The position numbers were made by a program, and so were the translations under genes. Positions 1 through 6,792 of a DNA stretch of 8,102 nucleotides are shown in pieces; the first letter of the stretch is position 1, and each line of letters begins with the position of its first letter. The notes beneath the pieces are model-generated. The model was given only the letters and a program-made list of their open reading frames with translations, was not told the DNA's origin and did no database searches. The DNA is from Candidatus Heimdallarchaeota archaeon (lineage in GTDB: Archaea > Asgardarchaeota > Heimdallarchaeia > Heimdallarchaeales > Kariarchaeaceae), in assembly GCA_022574115.1 (NCBI GenBank), contig JACZSS010000093.1, positions 1 through 8,102 on the forward strand, given 5' to 3'.

Positions 1-2
1 AA

Positions 3-149
3 AAAAAGGAAGATTTGGGTTTCGATTCTATCGAAGAATTAAGCAACAAAACTAGGAAAGAGATACAAGACATGGTTGAGTCAATGCGTACCTCAAAAGG
101 TATACGTAATCCACTAAACGTCGTTGTCTCATTTTTGAGAAAAAACTAG
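3..149 (+). CDS. 3' end of an unidentified protein gene (partial)
   Basis: The frame is open from the left edge to a TAG at 147-149, giving 48 residues. The stretch is rich in charged residues (for example the segment EELSNKTRKEIQDMVESM) and ends NVVVSFLRKN. The composition looks like real coding sequence, a charged helix followed by a short hydrophobic strand. A hairpin and T-run follow immediately, as expected after a true gene end. The start and most of the protein lie outside the window, and I do not recognise the family. Confidence 0.55.
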   Translation, partial: KKEDLGFDSIEELSNKTRKEIQDMVESMRTSKGIRNPLNVVVSFLRKN

Positions 150-154
150 CAATA

Positions 155-181
155 TTGATTCATCGAATCGGTCGAATTTTT
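155..181 (+). terminator. Hairpin plus T-run after the left-edge gene
   Basis: GATTC (157-161) and GAATC (165-169) form a 5-bp stem with a 3-base loop, extendable by T:G wobble pairs. Five T residues follow at 177-181. It lies 6-30 bases after the stop at 147-149. Archaeal termination depends mainly on the T tract, so the hairpin may be incidental. Confidence 0.4.
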
Positions 182-272
182 ACATTTGAGGACGTGTAAC
201 CAGAGGTCCCATAGCTAATAAAATTCCTGCAACTCCACCGCCGATATTATTAAATGATACTGCTATGTTTAT
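180..272 (-). pseudogene. Possible relic of a membrane-protein C-terminus
   Basis: On the minus strand, codons from 272 down to a TAA at 180-182 give 30 residues with no start codon at the upstream end; a TGA sits directly before them at 273-275. The peptide contains FNNIGGGVAGILLAMGPLV, a glycine-rich hydrophobic stretch like a transmembrane helix of a transporter, for instance of the major facilitator type. I see no matching coding sequence further upstream (275-360), so this would be a remnant. A 30-codon open stretch can occur by chance. It is listed because the residue content is unusually protein-like for an otherwise empty gap of about 290 bases (150-442). Confidence 0.22.
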
Positions 273-349
273 TCAATTAATCGAACTAGTGGCTATAGAC
301 CATAGTCTGCATATAGGATCCAAAGATCACTAACTACTAACTCTCAAAC

Positions 350-359
350 AATATAATTT
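350..359 (+). promoter_or_regulatory. TATA-like box upstream of the small membrane protein
   Basis: The AT-rich element ATATAATTTA sits about 88 bases before the ATG at 443. A typical archaeal start site about 25 bases downstream would fall near 380. That makes a TTG start at 365 unlikely and leaves a leader of about 60 bases before the ATG at 443. Apart from this and the relic at 180-272, I see nothing definite between 182 and 442. Confidence 0.3.
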
Positions 360-442
360 AGAAATTGTCTAAAACAAGACTAACCAAATCCTCTTTTGTG
401 CAAATATTTATTAACAATCATCACAAAATTAGATTGTCTAAG

Positions 443-628
443 ATGTTAAGATATCTAGTTAAGAGAACATTGATCTTTATGATCCCCGTATTCTTTGTAG
501 TGATAGTATTTGGGGCGATCTTCGTTTTTGGTGATGGTATATCCACTTCGTCAGGCGTTGAATCTGGTAGTTCAGGAACAGACGGCGTTAGTATCCATGG
601 TCAAGGCTGTGGCAACAAAAACCCTTAA
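443..628 (+). CDS. Small single-pass membrane protein, 61 residues
   Basis: The ATG at 443 starts a 61-residue protein. Residues 1-9 are basic (MLRYLVKRT), residues 10-30 form one hydrophobic segment (LIFMIPVFFVVIVFGAIFVF), and the last 30 residues are a Ser/Gly-rich tail with one Cys. By the positive-inside rule the N-terminus is cytoplasmic and the tail is outside. An earlier TTG at 365 would add 26 residues, but it lies too close to the TATA-like box. The first 25 residues resemble the start of DppB/OppB peptide-transporter permeases (basic start, then a hydrophobic run with IPV), yet no permease follows. It may be a genuine small protein or a truncated permease remnant. No function can be assigned; it lies 97 bases before the cystathionine beta-synthase gene. 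Confidence 0.42.
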   Translation: MLRYLVKRTLIFMIPVFFVVIVFGAIFVFGDGISTSSGVESGSSGTDGVSIHGQGCGNKNP

Positions 629-725
629 TTCCAATCTGATTAATCATTTAAAAAATTTAACTGCAAATAATTGCTCCCGTTTCGTTAGAATTAAACCGAT
701 TAACGAATAATTTATTATCGTAGGA

Positions 726-2087
726 ATGAAGAAATTCGAAAACATCGCTCAAGTTATTGGTAATACTCCTATTGTGAAAATAAATCTATTTACAGAATTT
801 AGAGGTAACTACTATGTAAAACTTGAATCATTTAATCCTGGTGGTTCCAGCAAAGATCGGATAGCAGTATCCATTATTGATGATGCAGAAAAAACAGGTT
901 TACTCAAACCCGGCAGCGTTATTATCGAAGCCACCTCGGGGAACACTGGTTTGGGTTTAGCGATTGTTGGGATCACAAGAGGGTACAGAGTTATTTTAGT
1001 GATGCCAGATAAAATGAGCCCAGAAAAAATGTATTTGGTAAAAGCTCTTGGCTGCGAAGTTTATGTCTGTCCCACAGAGGTGGAACCCGATGACCCTCAA
1101 TCCTATTACTCAGTGTCTGCAAGACTTGTTGAAGAAACGGAAAATTCGTTCTATGCCAACCAGTATTACAACGAGGCAAATCCTGCTGCACATTATGAAA
1201 CCACTGGACCTGAGATTTGGGAACAAACTGAAGGGAAAGTGACTCATTTTATAGCTGGTGCTGGCACAGGCGGTACCCTTTCTGGAACTGCAAAATTTCT
1301 AAAAGAAAAAAATCCTGACATTAAAATTATAGGAATAGACCCACTAGGATCAATACTGGCTTACTATCATAAGTATCGCACCACGGATGGCAGTCAAGCT
1401 AAGACCTACTTGACCGAGGGAGTTGGTGAGGATATCATTCCAAGCAATGTGCATTTTGATTTAATTGATGATTTTATAACAGTGTCCGATCAACAATCTA
1501 TGACATGGACAAGAAAAATAGCGCTTAAAGAAGGAATACTTGTTGGACCGTCGAGTGGTATGGTACTCGCTGGTTGCTACGATTACGCATCAAAAATAGA
1601 GGACAAAAATGCATTAATTGTCTTGTTATTGCCTGATACGGGTGAAAGATATCTCACCAAAGTATTCTCGGATTCGTGGATGCGTTCACACGGATTCATT
1701 GATCCAGCAAGGAGTCTGAAGCAAATACTCGACTCAAAATCAGCTAATCTACCACCTATCATCTCACTAAATGGTGAAAATACATTGGCTAATGCTTTGA
1801 TGAAAATTCAAAAATTCAGAATCGAAGTGTTGTTAATCGAGTTGGATGATAAAATCAAGTATCTAACTAATTATGACATATATAATCAATTACTGCAAGG
1901 AAAGGAAAAATCCATCAAATTAAAAAATTTTGAGCTACGAGATCTCAATTCGATTTCGATTGATGCAAGTCTTGATGAGTTAAAATCAAAAATAATTGAA
2001 GATAAACAGGTTATCGTAAAAGATGGTGACAACATTATTGGAATTATAACCATGGAAGATGTCATTGAAAACATGTTTTTTGATTAG
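726..2087 (+). CDS. Cystathionine beta-synthase with C-terminal CBS-domain pair
   Basis: The PLP enzyme condenses homocysteine with serine (or an O-activated serine) to cystathionine, the first step of reverse transsulfuration, in the cytoplasm. The fold-type II domain covers about residues 1-320: the PLP lysine is K43 in GGSSKDR, the substrate loop is TSGNTG at 70-75, and the phosphate-binding glycine loop is GAGTGGT at 178-184. The segments SYYSV (126-130) and NPAAHYETT (152-160) are typical of cystathionine beta-synthase rather than cysteine synthase. EGVGEDIIP (231-239) and VGPSSG (273-278) complete the site. Residues about 325-453 look like a CBS (Bateman) pair, which in some relatives binds adenosyl ligands and regulates activity. 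The N-terminal heme-binding extension of animal enzymes is absent. The ATG at 726 fits the family N-terminus (IGNTP at 11-15). TAGGA abuts the ATG too closely for a good Shine-Dalgarno site; an AT-rich TTAAA near 690-695 could be the promoter. ACTAAA (2091-2096) and TTTAGT (2111-2116) could form a weak hairpin after the TAG stop. Confidence 0.93.
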   Translation: MKKFENIAQVIGNTPIVKINLFTEFRGNYYVKLESFNPGGSSKDRIAVSIIDDAEKTGLLKPGSVIIEATSGNTGLGLAIVGITRGYRVILVMPDKMSPEKMYLVKALGCEVYVCPTEVEPDDPQSYYSVSARLVEETENSFYANQYYNEANPAAHYETTGPEIWEQTEGKVTHFIAGAGTGGTLSGTAKFLKEKNPDIKIIGIDPLGSILAYYHKYRTTDGSQAKTYLTEGVGEDIIPSNVHFDLIDDFITVSDQQSMTWTRKIALKEGILVGPSSGMVLAGCYDYASKIEDKNALIVLLLPDTGERYLTKVFSDSWMRSHGFIDPARSLKQILDSKSANLPPIISLNGENTLANALMKIQKFRIEVLLIELDDKIKYLTNYDIYNQLLQGKEKSIKLKNFELRDLNSISIDASLDELKSKIIEDKQVIVKDGDNIIGIITMEDVIENMFFD

Positions 2088-2128
2088 GGGACTAAATTTT
2101 ACTATTTAATTTTAGTACTAGTTGAGGA

Positions 2129-2138
2129 TTTATAATTT
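2129..2138 (+). promoter_or_regulatory. TATA box for a leaderless gamma-lyase transcript
   Basis: TTTATAATTT is centred about 25 bases before the GTG at 2158, the spacing expected if transcription starts at or next to the start codon. No Shine-Dalgarno sequence precedes that GTG. The downstream gene can therefore be transcribed independently of the beta-synthase gene that ends 41 bases earlier. Confidence 0.55.
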
Positions 2139-2157
2139 GAAATTCACTGGATAAATT

Positions 2158-3300
2158 GTGGAATTTAAGTTCGAAACTAAAGCAATTCATAATGGACAAA
2201 ATCCAGATCCAGAAACTGGTGCTGTAATCCCCCCTATTCATTTAGCATCAACCTTCAAGCAGGTAAGTGTCGGCGAACATCAGGGATTTGAATATAGTAG
2301 AACTGGGAATCCCACCCGACAAAGATTGGAGGAACAAGTTTCGTCTCTAGAAAACGCAAAATACGGAATCGCGTTTGCATCCGGTTCTGCTGCTACAGCA
2401 ACGATCCAGCTTTTGTTAAACAAAGGTGACCATGTTATCTGTGGAGATGATGTCTATGGAGGGACCTACAGGTTTTTTGATAAAGTTATGAAGAAATTTG
2501 GGGTATCATATGATTTCGTGGACCTCGCTGATCCAGAGAACCTCAGAGCGACAATCAAAGAAAATACCAAGATGGTATGGCTTGAAACACCAACAAATCC
2601 CTTGCTGAAAATATCTGACCTCTCTGCCTTAGCTGAAATTTCTAAGGAACATGACTTAATTTCAATTGTTGACAATACTTTTGCCTCTCCGTTCCTTCAA
2701 AATCCAATCGATCAAGGAATTGATGTGGTAGTCCATTCCTCAACAAAATATCTGGGTGGTCATTCAGACTTGGTTGGGGGAATTGTAGCCACAAATGATG
2801 AAGAATTTACCGAGAAATTAAAATTCTTACAAAATTCCGCTGGTGCAATTCCATCACCCTTTGATTGTTGGCTGTTGATGAGAGGGATCAAAACACTTGC
2901 ATTGCGTATGACTCAGCATTCGAAAAGTGCAGCAAACATAGCTGAATACTTATCAGAACAGCAATTTATAGAGAACGTGTATTATCCGTTCATTGATTCT
3001 CATCCGAATTCGGATATTGCAAAGCAACAAATGAGATATGGCGGTGGAATACTGTCCTTTGATTTACCATCTGCGGGAAGTGCTCATGCATTTCTTAAAA
3101 AATTGAAAATATTTTATCTCGCAGAATCACTCGGTGGAGTTGAATCCTTAGCTGAATATCCTCCAACGATGACTCATGGTTCAATTGAGAAGGATCGAAG
3201 ACAGGTGTTGGGGATTAATGATGGTTTGGTGAGGTTATCAGTTGGGTTGGAGAATGTAGATGATCTGATTGAAGACATAACGCAGGCGATGAAACATTAA
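2158..3300 (+). CDS. Cystathionine gamma-lyase / gamma-synthase family PLP enzyme
   Basis: This 380-residue Cys/Met-metabolism PLP enzyme most likely cleaves cystathionine to cysteine, 2-oxobutyrate and ammonia. Visible motifs are YSRTGNPT (46-53), which binds PLP phosphate of the neighbouring subunit; SGSAAT (75-80); DDVYGGT (97-103), whose Y100 stacks on PLP; ETPTNP (143-148); D172 in VDNTF, which holds the pyridine nitrogen; and the PLP lysine K197 in SSTKYLGGHSD. The C-terminal ESLGGVESLAEYP is shared by gamma-lyases and gamma-synthases, so sequence alone does not separate them. Adjacency to cystathionine beta-synthase favours the lyase direction. Full family length, with GTG chosen as start because the N-terminus (FETKAIHNGQ) aligns with the family and the TATA box is 25 bases upstream. 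The gap to the beta-synthase gene is 70 bases. Confidence 0.92.
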   Translation: MEFKFETKAIHNGQNPDPETGAVIPPIHLASTFKQVSVGEHQGFEYSRTGNPTRQRLEEQVSSLENAKYGIAFASGSAATATIQLLLNKGDHVICGDDVYGGTYRFFDKVMKKFGVSYDFVDLADPENLRATIKENTKMVWLETPTNPLLKISDLSALAEISKEHDLISIVDNTFASPFLQNPIDQGIDVVVHSSTKYLGGHSDLVGGIVATNDEEFTEKLKFLQNSAGAIPSPFDCWLLMRGIKTLALRMTQHSKSAANIAEYLSEQQFIENVYYPFIDSHPNSDIAKQQMRYGGGILSFDLPSAGSAHAFLKKLKIFYLAESLGGVESLAEYPPTMTHGSIEKDRRQVLGINDGLVRLSVGLENVDDLIEDITQAMKH

Positions 3301-3315
3301 ACATTGAATGGAAGT

Positions 3316-3350
3316 CCAGATAGTACCTAGTAAATACATCTGGTGGTTTT
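3316..3350 (+). terminator. Weak hairpin and T-run after the gamma-lyase gene
   Basis: CCAGAT (3316-3321) can pair with ATCTGG (3338-3343) around a 16-base loop, and four T residues follow at 3347-3350. It begins 15 bases after the TAA. The stem is short, so the call rests mainly on position. Confidence 0.3.
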
Positions 3351-3394
3351 ACTAATGACGATAAGAATAAATGTCCGAAATACTAGAGATAATA

Positions 3395-3401
3395 TTATAT
3401 A
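3395..3401 (+). promoter_or_regulatory. TATA-like box upstream of the candidate structured RNA
   Basis: TTATATA sits in an AT-rich run (3388-3412) between two convergent genes, so it serves neither of them. Its centre is about 24 bases before 3422, where the GC-rich closing stem of the candidate RNA begins. A second AT-rich element (CATATAATA, 3404-3412) is an alternative that would place the start about 10 bases later. Confidence 0.35.
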
Positions 3402-3421
3402 CTCATATAATACCAGTTTGT

Positions 3422-3536
3422 TGCCTGCGATTGAAAAATGGAAACCATACTATTAATTGTTTAAAATGGAAGTGGGAAGGTTAACCACGATTTTCCTAAA
3501 TTTGCTCCGCCCCGACTTGGAGCGAATCCGCAGGCA
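3422..3536 (+). ncRNA. Candidate structured RNA in the convergent intergenic gap
   Basis: The ends pair as TGCCTGCG (3422-3429) with CGCAGGCA (3529-3536), extendable by ATT (3430-3432) with AAT (3525-3527) across one bulged C. Inside are three possible hairpins: ATGG/CCAT (3438-3441 with 3445-3448), GGAAGTGG (3468-3475) with CCAC (3485-3488) and TTCC (3493-3496) around a 4-base bulge, and GCTCC/GGAGC (3504-3508 with 3519-3523), extendable by one T:G and one T:A pair. A TATA-like box lies about 24 bases upstream and a T-rich stretch (3539-3549) follows. No long reading frame occupies the segment, and its ends are GC-rich against an AT-rich background. It does not match tRNA or 5S rRNA. An inverted-repeat mobile remnant or chance pairing are the alternatives. 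Confidence 0.33.
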
Positions 3537-3549
3537 TGGTTTTCTTTAT

Positions 3550-3909
3550 TTAAAAATCTACAAATGGAGAATCTGATTGCTTCATTTGATAACTTTCAAA
3601 TATCATGATTTCAATCTCGTCATTTCCTGTATTTTGTACTGAATGGCATTGATTTGGGAATACAATAGCTGTAAGTCCAGGTGTAATATCATACGGTTCA
3701 TCATCTACAGTCAGTATTCCAGTTCCAGACGTGAAATATAATGCTTGAAGAAATGAATGCTCATGGGTTTGGAATTGTTCCTTAGGCCGTAATTTTAGTA
3801 AGTGAAATGACGCTGCATCCGTATATTTTGACCCAATTAATGTTTTTCTTTGGCCGACCTTCTCCTTGGTCCATGGCAAATCTTCTGCATTGAAAACTTG
3901 TTTGTCCAT
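3550..3909 (-). CDS. Small single-domain cupin protein
   Basis: A 119-residue protein with one cupin beta-barrel spanning about residues 25-110. Cupin motif 1 is visible as QTHEHSFLQ followed by G62-T-G64; H49 and H51 are likely metal ligands, and Q55 stands where many cupins have Glu. Motif 2 runs G78, P85-N-Q-C, H89 and N93, with H89 the third histidine ligand. The length fits stand-alone cupins, which bind a metal or small ligand, but the substrate cannot be read from sequence. The ATG at 3909 is preceded by an AT-rich element around 3944-3951 that could serve as TATA box with a short leader; no Shine-Dalgarno site is evident. It converges on the gamma-lyase gene and lies downstream of the zinc-ribbon gene on the same strand, separated by T-runs, so it is probably a separate transcript. 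Confidence 0.83.
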   Translation of the reverse strand: MDKQVFNAEDLPWTKEKVGQRKTLIGSKYTDAASFHLLKLRPKEQFQTHEHSFLQALYFTSGTGILTVDDEPYDITPGLTAIVFPNQCHSVQNTGNDEIEIMIFESYQMKQSDSPFVDF

Positions 3910-3971
3910 AATAATCTTGTTCTACTAAGCTTTAGCCAATTCCTATTAATAGTTAATTATTATTTAAGCTG

Positions 3972-3988
3972 AAAAAGTACAGTAAAAA
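3972..3988 (-). terminator. Double oligo-T terminator after the zinc-ribbon gene
   Basis: Read on the minus strand, two TTTTT tracts (complements of 3984-3988 and 3972-3976) occur 15-31 bases after the TAA at 4003-4005. Closely spaced T tracts without a hairpin are typical of archaeal termination. Confidence 0.5.
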
Positions 3989-4002
3989 TCTCCATCTTTG
4001 AT

Positions 4003-4743
4003 TTAAGGGAGTAGGATCTCAAAAATAAAATTGAACATATTTTCCAGTGACCGGTTCGATAATTTTTCCATAAAGAAGGGTATGTTAAGCTCTTGGACAG
4101 AATGATTCAAATGCTCAACAGTCTGATCCTTGGTTTTTGCAGGAAGGAGGACAATGATCCAATTGTAATTATTGTTCAAATAATCCCAAGGTATCGAATT
4201 GATCTCAAAACTCGAAAAATCAAAAATGACACCACGGGTCCCGAAACCGGTTAATCCTATTGACTCGAAATACTCGGCTTTAATCAACCTCATGTTAATT
4301 TGATTAGAAACGAGTTTGGTGGATGTTTTGTCAATTTTTAGAACCATGCTGAATTCAGCGTTGTTAGTTAGCTGTACTGCATGCTCCTGAATTTTGATCA
4401 TGATTTGTCTAATAAAATTCGAAAATTGGGTTTTGGAGTCCAGAATATCAATTATAACTGGATCTCCTCGTTGTTGATTTAGGTAGTAAAAGGTTTGAGC
4501 AGAATCTTCAATTAAATTTCTTAGAAAATTAAATTCAAATTCTATTATTCTAGAACTCCTAATCGAACCGCTCGAATCAACTTCGCAGGTGATTACATGA
4601 TCATGATGGAGGAAAGTTTTTGTGAGTATCCCGTTCTCAACTTTAGAGAAATCAACGTAGTGTAACTCGAACCAATAAGACTTCTTACAACGTTCACAAT
4701 ATAATTGAGTAAGTTTACCTGTACTGATCGTTTTCACGTCCAA
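4003..4743 (-). CDS. Zinc-ribbon protein of unknown function, 246 residues
   Basis: Near the N-terminus C16 and C19 (YCERCKKSYWF) form a CxxC knuckle, and H46, H47, H49 and C53 in HHDHVITC could supply further metal ligands. The layout, CxxC then about 25 residues then a His-rich strand and a DSSGSIRSSRI segment, recalls N-terminal zinc-ribbon domains common in Asgard archaeal hypothetical proteins; this is from memory, not a search. The remaining 170 residues alternate predicted helices and strands with no motif I recognise and no membrane segment. The longest frame starts with TTG at 4743. GTG at 4737, 26 bases from the centre of the TATA-like box, is an equally good leaderless start and would remove only two residues. 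It lies 143 bases after the large helical-protein gene on the same strand but has its own promoter. Confidence 0.72.
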   Translation of the reverse strand: MDVKTISTGKLTQLYCERCKKSYWFELHYVDFSKVENGILTKTFLHHDHVITCEVDSSGSIRSSRIIEFEFNFLRNLIEDSAQTFYYLNQQRGDPVIIDILDSKTQFSNFIRQIMIKIQEHAVQLTNNAEFSMVLKIDKTSTKLVSNQINMRLIKAEYFESIGLTGFGTRGVIFDFSSFEINSIPWDYLNNNYNWIIVLLPAKTKDQTVEHLNHSVQELNIPFFMEKLSNRSLENMFNFIFEILLP

Positions 4744-4758
4744 TTTGACAAATCGGTC

Positions 4759-4767
4759 ATATATAAC
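4759..4767 (-). promoter_or_regulatory. TATA box for the zinc-ribbon gene
   Basis: On the minus strand AGTTATATA is centred 20-26 bases before the possible TTG (4743) and GTG (4737) starts. This spacing suggests a leaderless or nearly leaderless transcript. The surrounding 4744-4795 is very AT-rich. Confidence 0.45.
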
Positions 4768-4886
4768 TAAATATTATATTATAAATATCTGTCGGCATTG
4801 GCTATAAATAGACTTGTATCAGTACTAGTGACTTCGATTTTGAATATTTGTAAACTTAGGCAAAACAAATTGTAAATCGAATCAAA

Positions 4887-6593
4887 CTATCCAGCACTAA
4901 GGTTGTCTAAACTTGTATTCAAAGGCATATATGGGAAATCAGGCTTAAACGTACGAGGCACCTGGAGCCAGGAGAACAAGTCAAATGCGACTGAACGTTC
5001 ATTTGCTTTCCGTAAAAATTCGCCTTCGGGAGACTCCTTATACATAGCTAGCATGCCCACGTACATATTGGTTCGCTGAAACAAAATCGAGTCCGGACTC
5101 ACTTCATAGTCTGTAAGTATTTTCATTAAGGCATTTGTCAAAACATCAACTAGATTTTTGTATTCCGAATATGGATTAGAAATTAAGATCTCGAGGACTT
5201 GAACTGCGATAAGATGGTGCAATTGAAACTCAAGATACGGCTTTGACTCTTTGAGGATTTCCAAACCTCTCTCAGAGAGTTTATGGTTGTTTAACATAAC
5301 TCCGTCGATAATTAAAAGAATTGCAAACTTAATCGATCCAAGTGGATTGGTTTTGGTAGCTGACCCTTCTAAATATCCGCTATATTTATCTGCAAACCAT
5401 CCAATCCATGGATTTTTAGAATTTAACAGTATGTCATTTGCAGCCACAATCATCAGGATATAATCAAGAAAGCTGTTGAATTTTATGAAATCGCTCGATT
5501 CGATAAAATTCGTTTTTGACGAAGCTTGAGGAAACAGTTTGAACAGATACTCTTCAAATGAATTAAGAATTGAGTATAGATCGTTTTGATTCTGCTCAGA
5601 AGGTACATCTAGGACTGGCTTTTCACTATTATTTCCGATATTGAGAAAACCAGATCTCTTAATATCTGGATCGATTGATAATTTGGTTTTAAATATATCA
5701 ACTAACTCATTTGCTAACTCTGCAATGATCTTCCAAAGCTGAGCCTCAATTCGGTAATTCTGCAGAACAGGATGATTAAAAGGATTTTCATTCCGATCAA
5801 TTTTACCTTCCTTATAGAGCGATTCGAGTATACCTAATCCATTTTCAATTTGATTACAATTCTCAACAATTGCCTTTGTAAGCTCCAAAGTTATTTCTTC
5901 TGAGGACTGCAGGGTTACTGGGCGGCCATCTGCGGTTCTCTTGAATTCTAGTCCAGAGAGAATATCTGATCGAGCAATGAGCGCTGCAAGAAATTCATTT
6001 TCATACAAATAGAATTCCATGATATCCGTGGTTGCGTCAAAGATTTGAGCATTTACCTTCTTTTCAATTCGGTAAAAAACTCCGGGATTGAAAGACTCTT
6101 GGAGAAACTTATTGATATTAGCAAACTGGTTCAGCGCCTGATCTGCCCATTGTCCAAGTGTAGAAATTGGTATATCCGGTAGTCCCAAAACAGGAGCTGC
6201 AAACAATCCAGCAGTTGTTAGCATATTATTAAAATATCTTGCAAATTCGTCAAAATACTTCGGATCCTCCTCCTCAATTTTGAATTCTTCATATGGAACA
6301 ATTTGTGTTCCGGATGAGAGTACCTGAGCCATAACATTGCTGACTCCAATAACTCGACTTTTAGGATCAGCTGCTGCAGTAGAGCTCAAATGATTAAGTA
6401 AAAAATTCAAGCAGATTGACGATAATGTGGAAAATTCTTCACCATAACCGATCATATCGTTGGTTAACATCATTAATTCGGGATGAAGTTCCATAATTGC
6501 TTGCTGTTTCACAGCAACAGGAATAGATCCATCGGTGCCGAACTGCGTCACGCTATCCTGAAGTACCTTTAACTTACTTCTGAGAGGCATCAA
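4887..6593 (-). CDS. Large mostly helical protein of unknown function
   Basis: The uninterrupted frame with a usable start gives 568 residues beginning TTG-ATG at 6593. I do not recognise the family. Nearly all of it looks alpha-helical, with regularly spaced Leu/Ile and acidic patches; there is no Walker, zinc or other catalytic motif. Two stretches (about residues 120-140 and 425-440, for example IKFAILLIIDGVML) are hydrophobic but are more like buried helices than membrane spans. This could suit a helical repeat or solenoid-type scaffold, which is inference only. Coding-like sequence continues upstream in the same frame to 6750, so the real protein is probably longer (see 6594-6764). The stop is TAG at 4887-4889. 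The next gene upstream on this strand is the DOMON-like protein at 6801, so the two could be co-transcribed. Confidence 0.75.
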   Translation of the reverse strand: MMPLRSKLKVLQDSVTQFGTDGSIPVAVKQQAIMELHPELMMLTNDMIGYGEEFSTLSSICLNFLLNHLSSTAAADPKSRVIGVSNVMAQVLSSGTQIVPYEEFKIEEEDPKYFDEFARYFNNMLTTAGLFAAPVLGLPDIPISTLGQWADQALNQFANINKFLQESFNPGVFYRIEKKVNAQIFDATTDIMEFYLYENEFLAALIARSDILSGLEFKRTADGRPVTLQSSEEITLELTKAIVENCNQIENGLGILESLYKEGKIDRNENPFNHPVLQNYRIEAQLWKIIAELANELVDIFKTKLSIDPDIKRSGFLNIGNNSEKPVLDVPSEQNQNDLYSILNSFEEYLFKLFPQASSKTNFIESSDFIKFNSFLDYILMIVAANDILLNSKNPWIGWFADKYSGYLEGSATKTNPLGSIKFAILLIIDGVMLNNHKLSERGLEILKESKPYLEFQLHHLIAVQVLEILISNPYSEYKNLVDVLTNALMKILTDYEVSPDSILFQRTNMYVGMLAMYKESPEGEFLRKANERSVAFDLFSWLQVPRTFKPDFPYMPLNTSLDNLSAG

Positions 6594-6764
6594 CCTCGGT
6601 TTGGGAGGATCTACCCCTAATATCTTTACATAATTGATAATATCCTCAATATTATTTTTGATATCAGTAATAGGATCGGCTGAGTTTTGACTACGGTCAA
6701 TATTTAGAAGATTAATCCCAGTAACACTATCACTTCCCGCGACTATACCTACCTAAGCACCCAT
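6594..6764 (-). other. In-frame upstream extension of the large helical protein, broken by TAG
   Basis: Read on the minus strand, an ATG at 6764-6762 begins Met-Gly-Ala, then TAG at 6755-6753, then 53 sense codons in frame into the gene ending at 4887. Those codons look fully coding, with segments such as VGIVAGSDSVTGINLLNIDR and DIIN-YVKILGVDPPKP, yet contain no ATG, GTG or TTG. With the TAG read or repaired the protein would be 625 residues. A TATA-like element at 6793-6802 would place a transcript start about 8 bases before the 6764 ATG. Explanations are a recent nonsense mutation or sequence error, amber readthrough, or a rare start codon such as ATA or ATT. Confidence 0.5.
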
Positions 6765-6792
6765 TGTATTTTAGGAATTATATGTGTTTCTA

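Noticed and set aside
364..441. Repeated ATTGTCTAA at 364-372 and 433-441
   Set aside because: Only two 9-base copies in AT-rich DNA, with no third copy or symmetry; chance is sufficient.
510..710. A plus-strand reading frame of 66 codons overlapping the small membrane protein
   Set aside because: It overlaps the 443-628 frame, lacks recognisable domain features and has no promoter or ribosome site of its own.
726..2087. Reading the first enzyme as O-acetylserine sulfhydrylase
   Set aside because: The SYYSV and NPAAHYETT segments and the C-terminal CBS-domain pair fit cystathionine beta-synthase better, though some relatives accept O-acetylserine.
3422..3536. A tRNA or 5S rRNA gene
   Set aside because: The closing stem and junction shape suggest it, but the T-arm loop has 10 bases without a TTCGA-type sequence, position 8 is not T in the natural alignment, and the conserved 5S core around CCGAAC is absent.
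3422..3536. A miniature inverted-repeat transposable element
   Set aside because: The terminal inverted repeats exist, but no direct duplication flanks them and no second copy occurs in the window.
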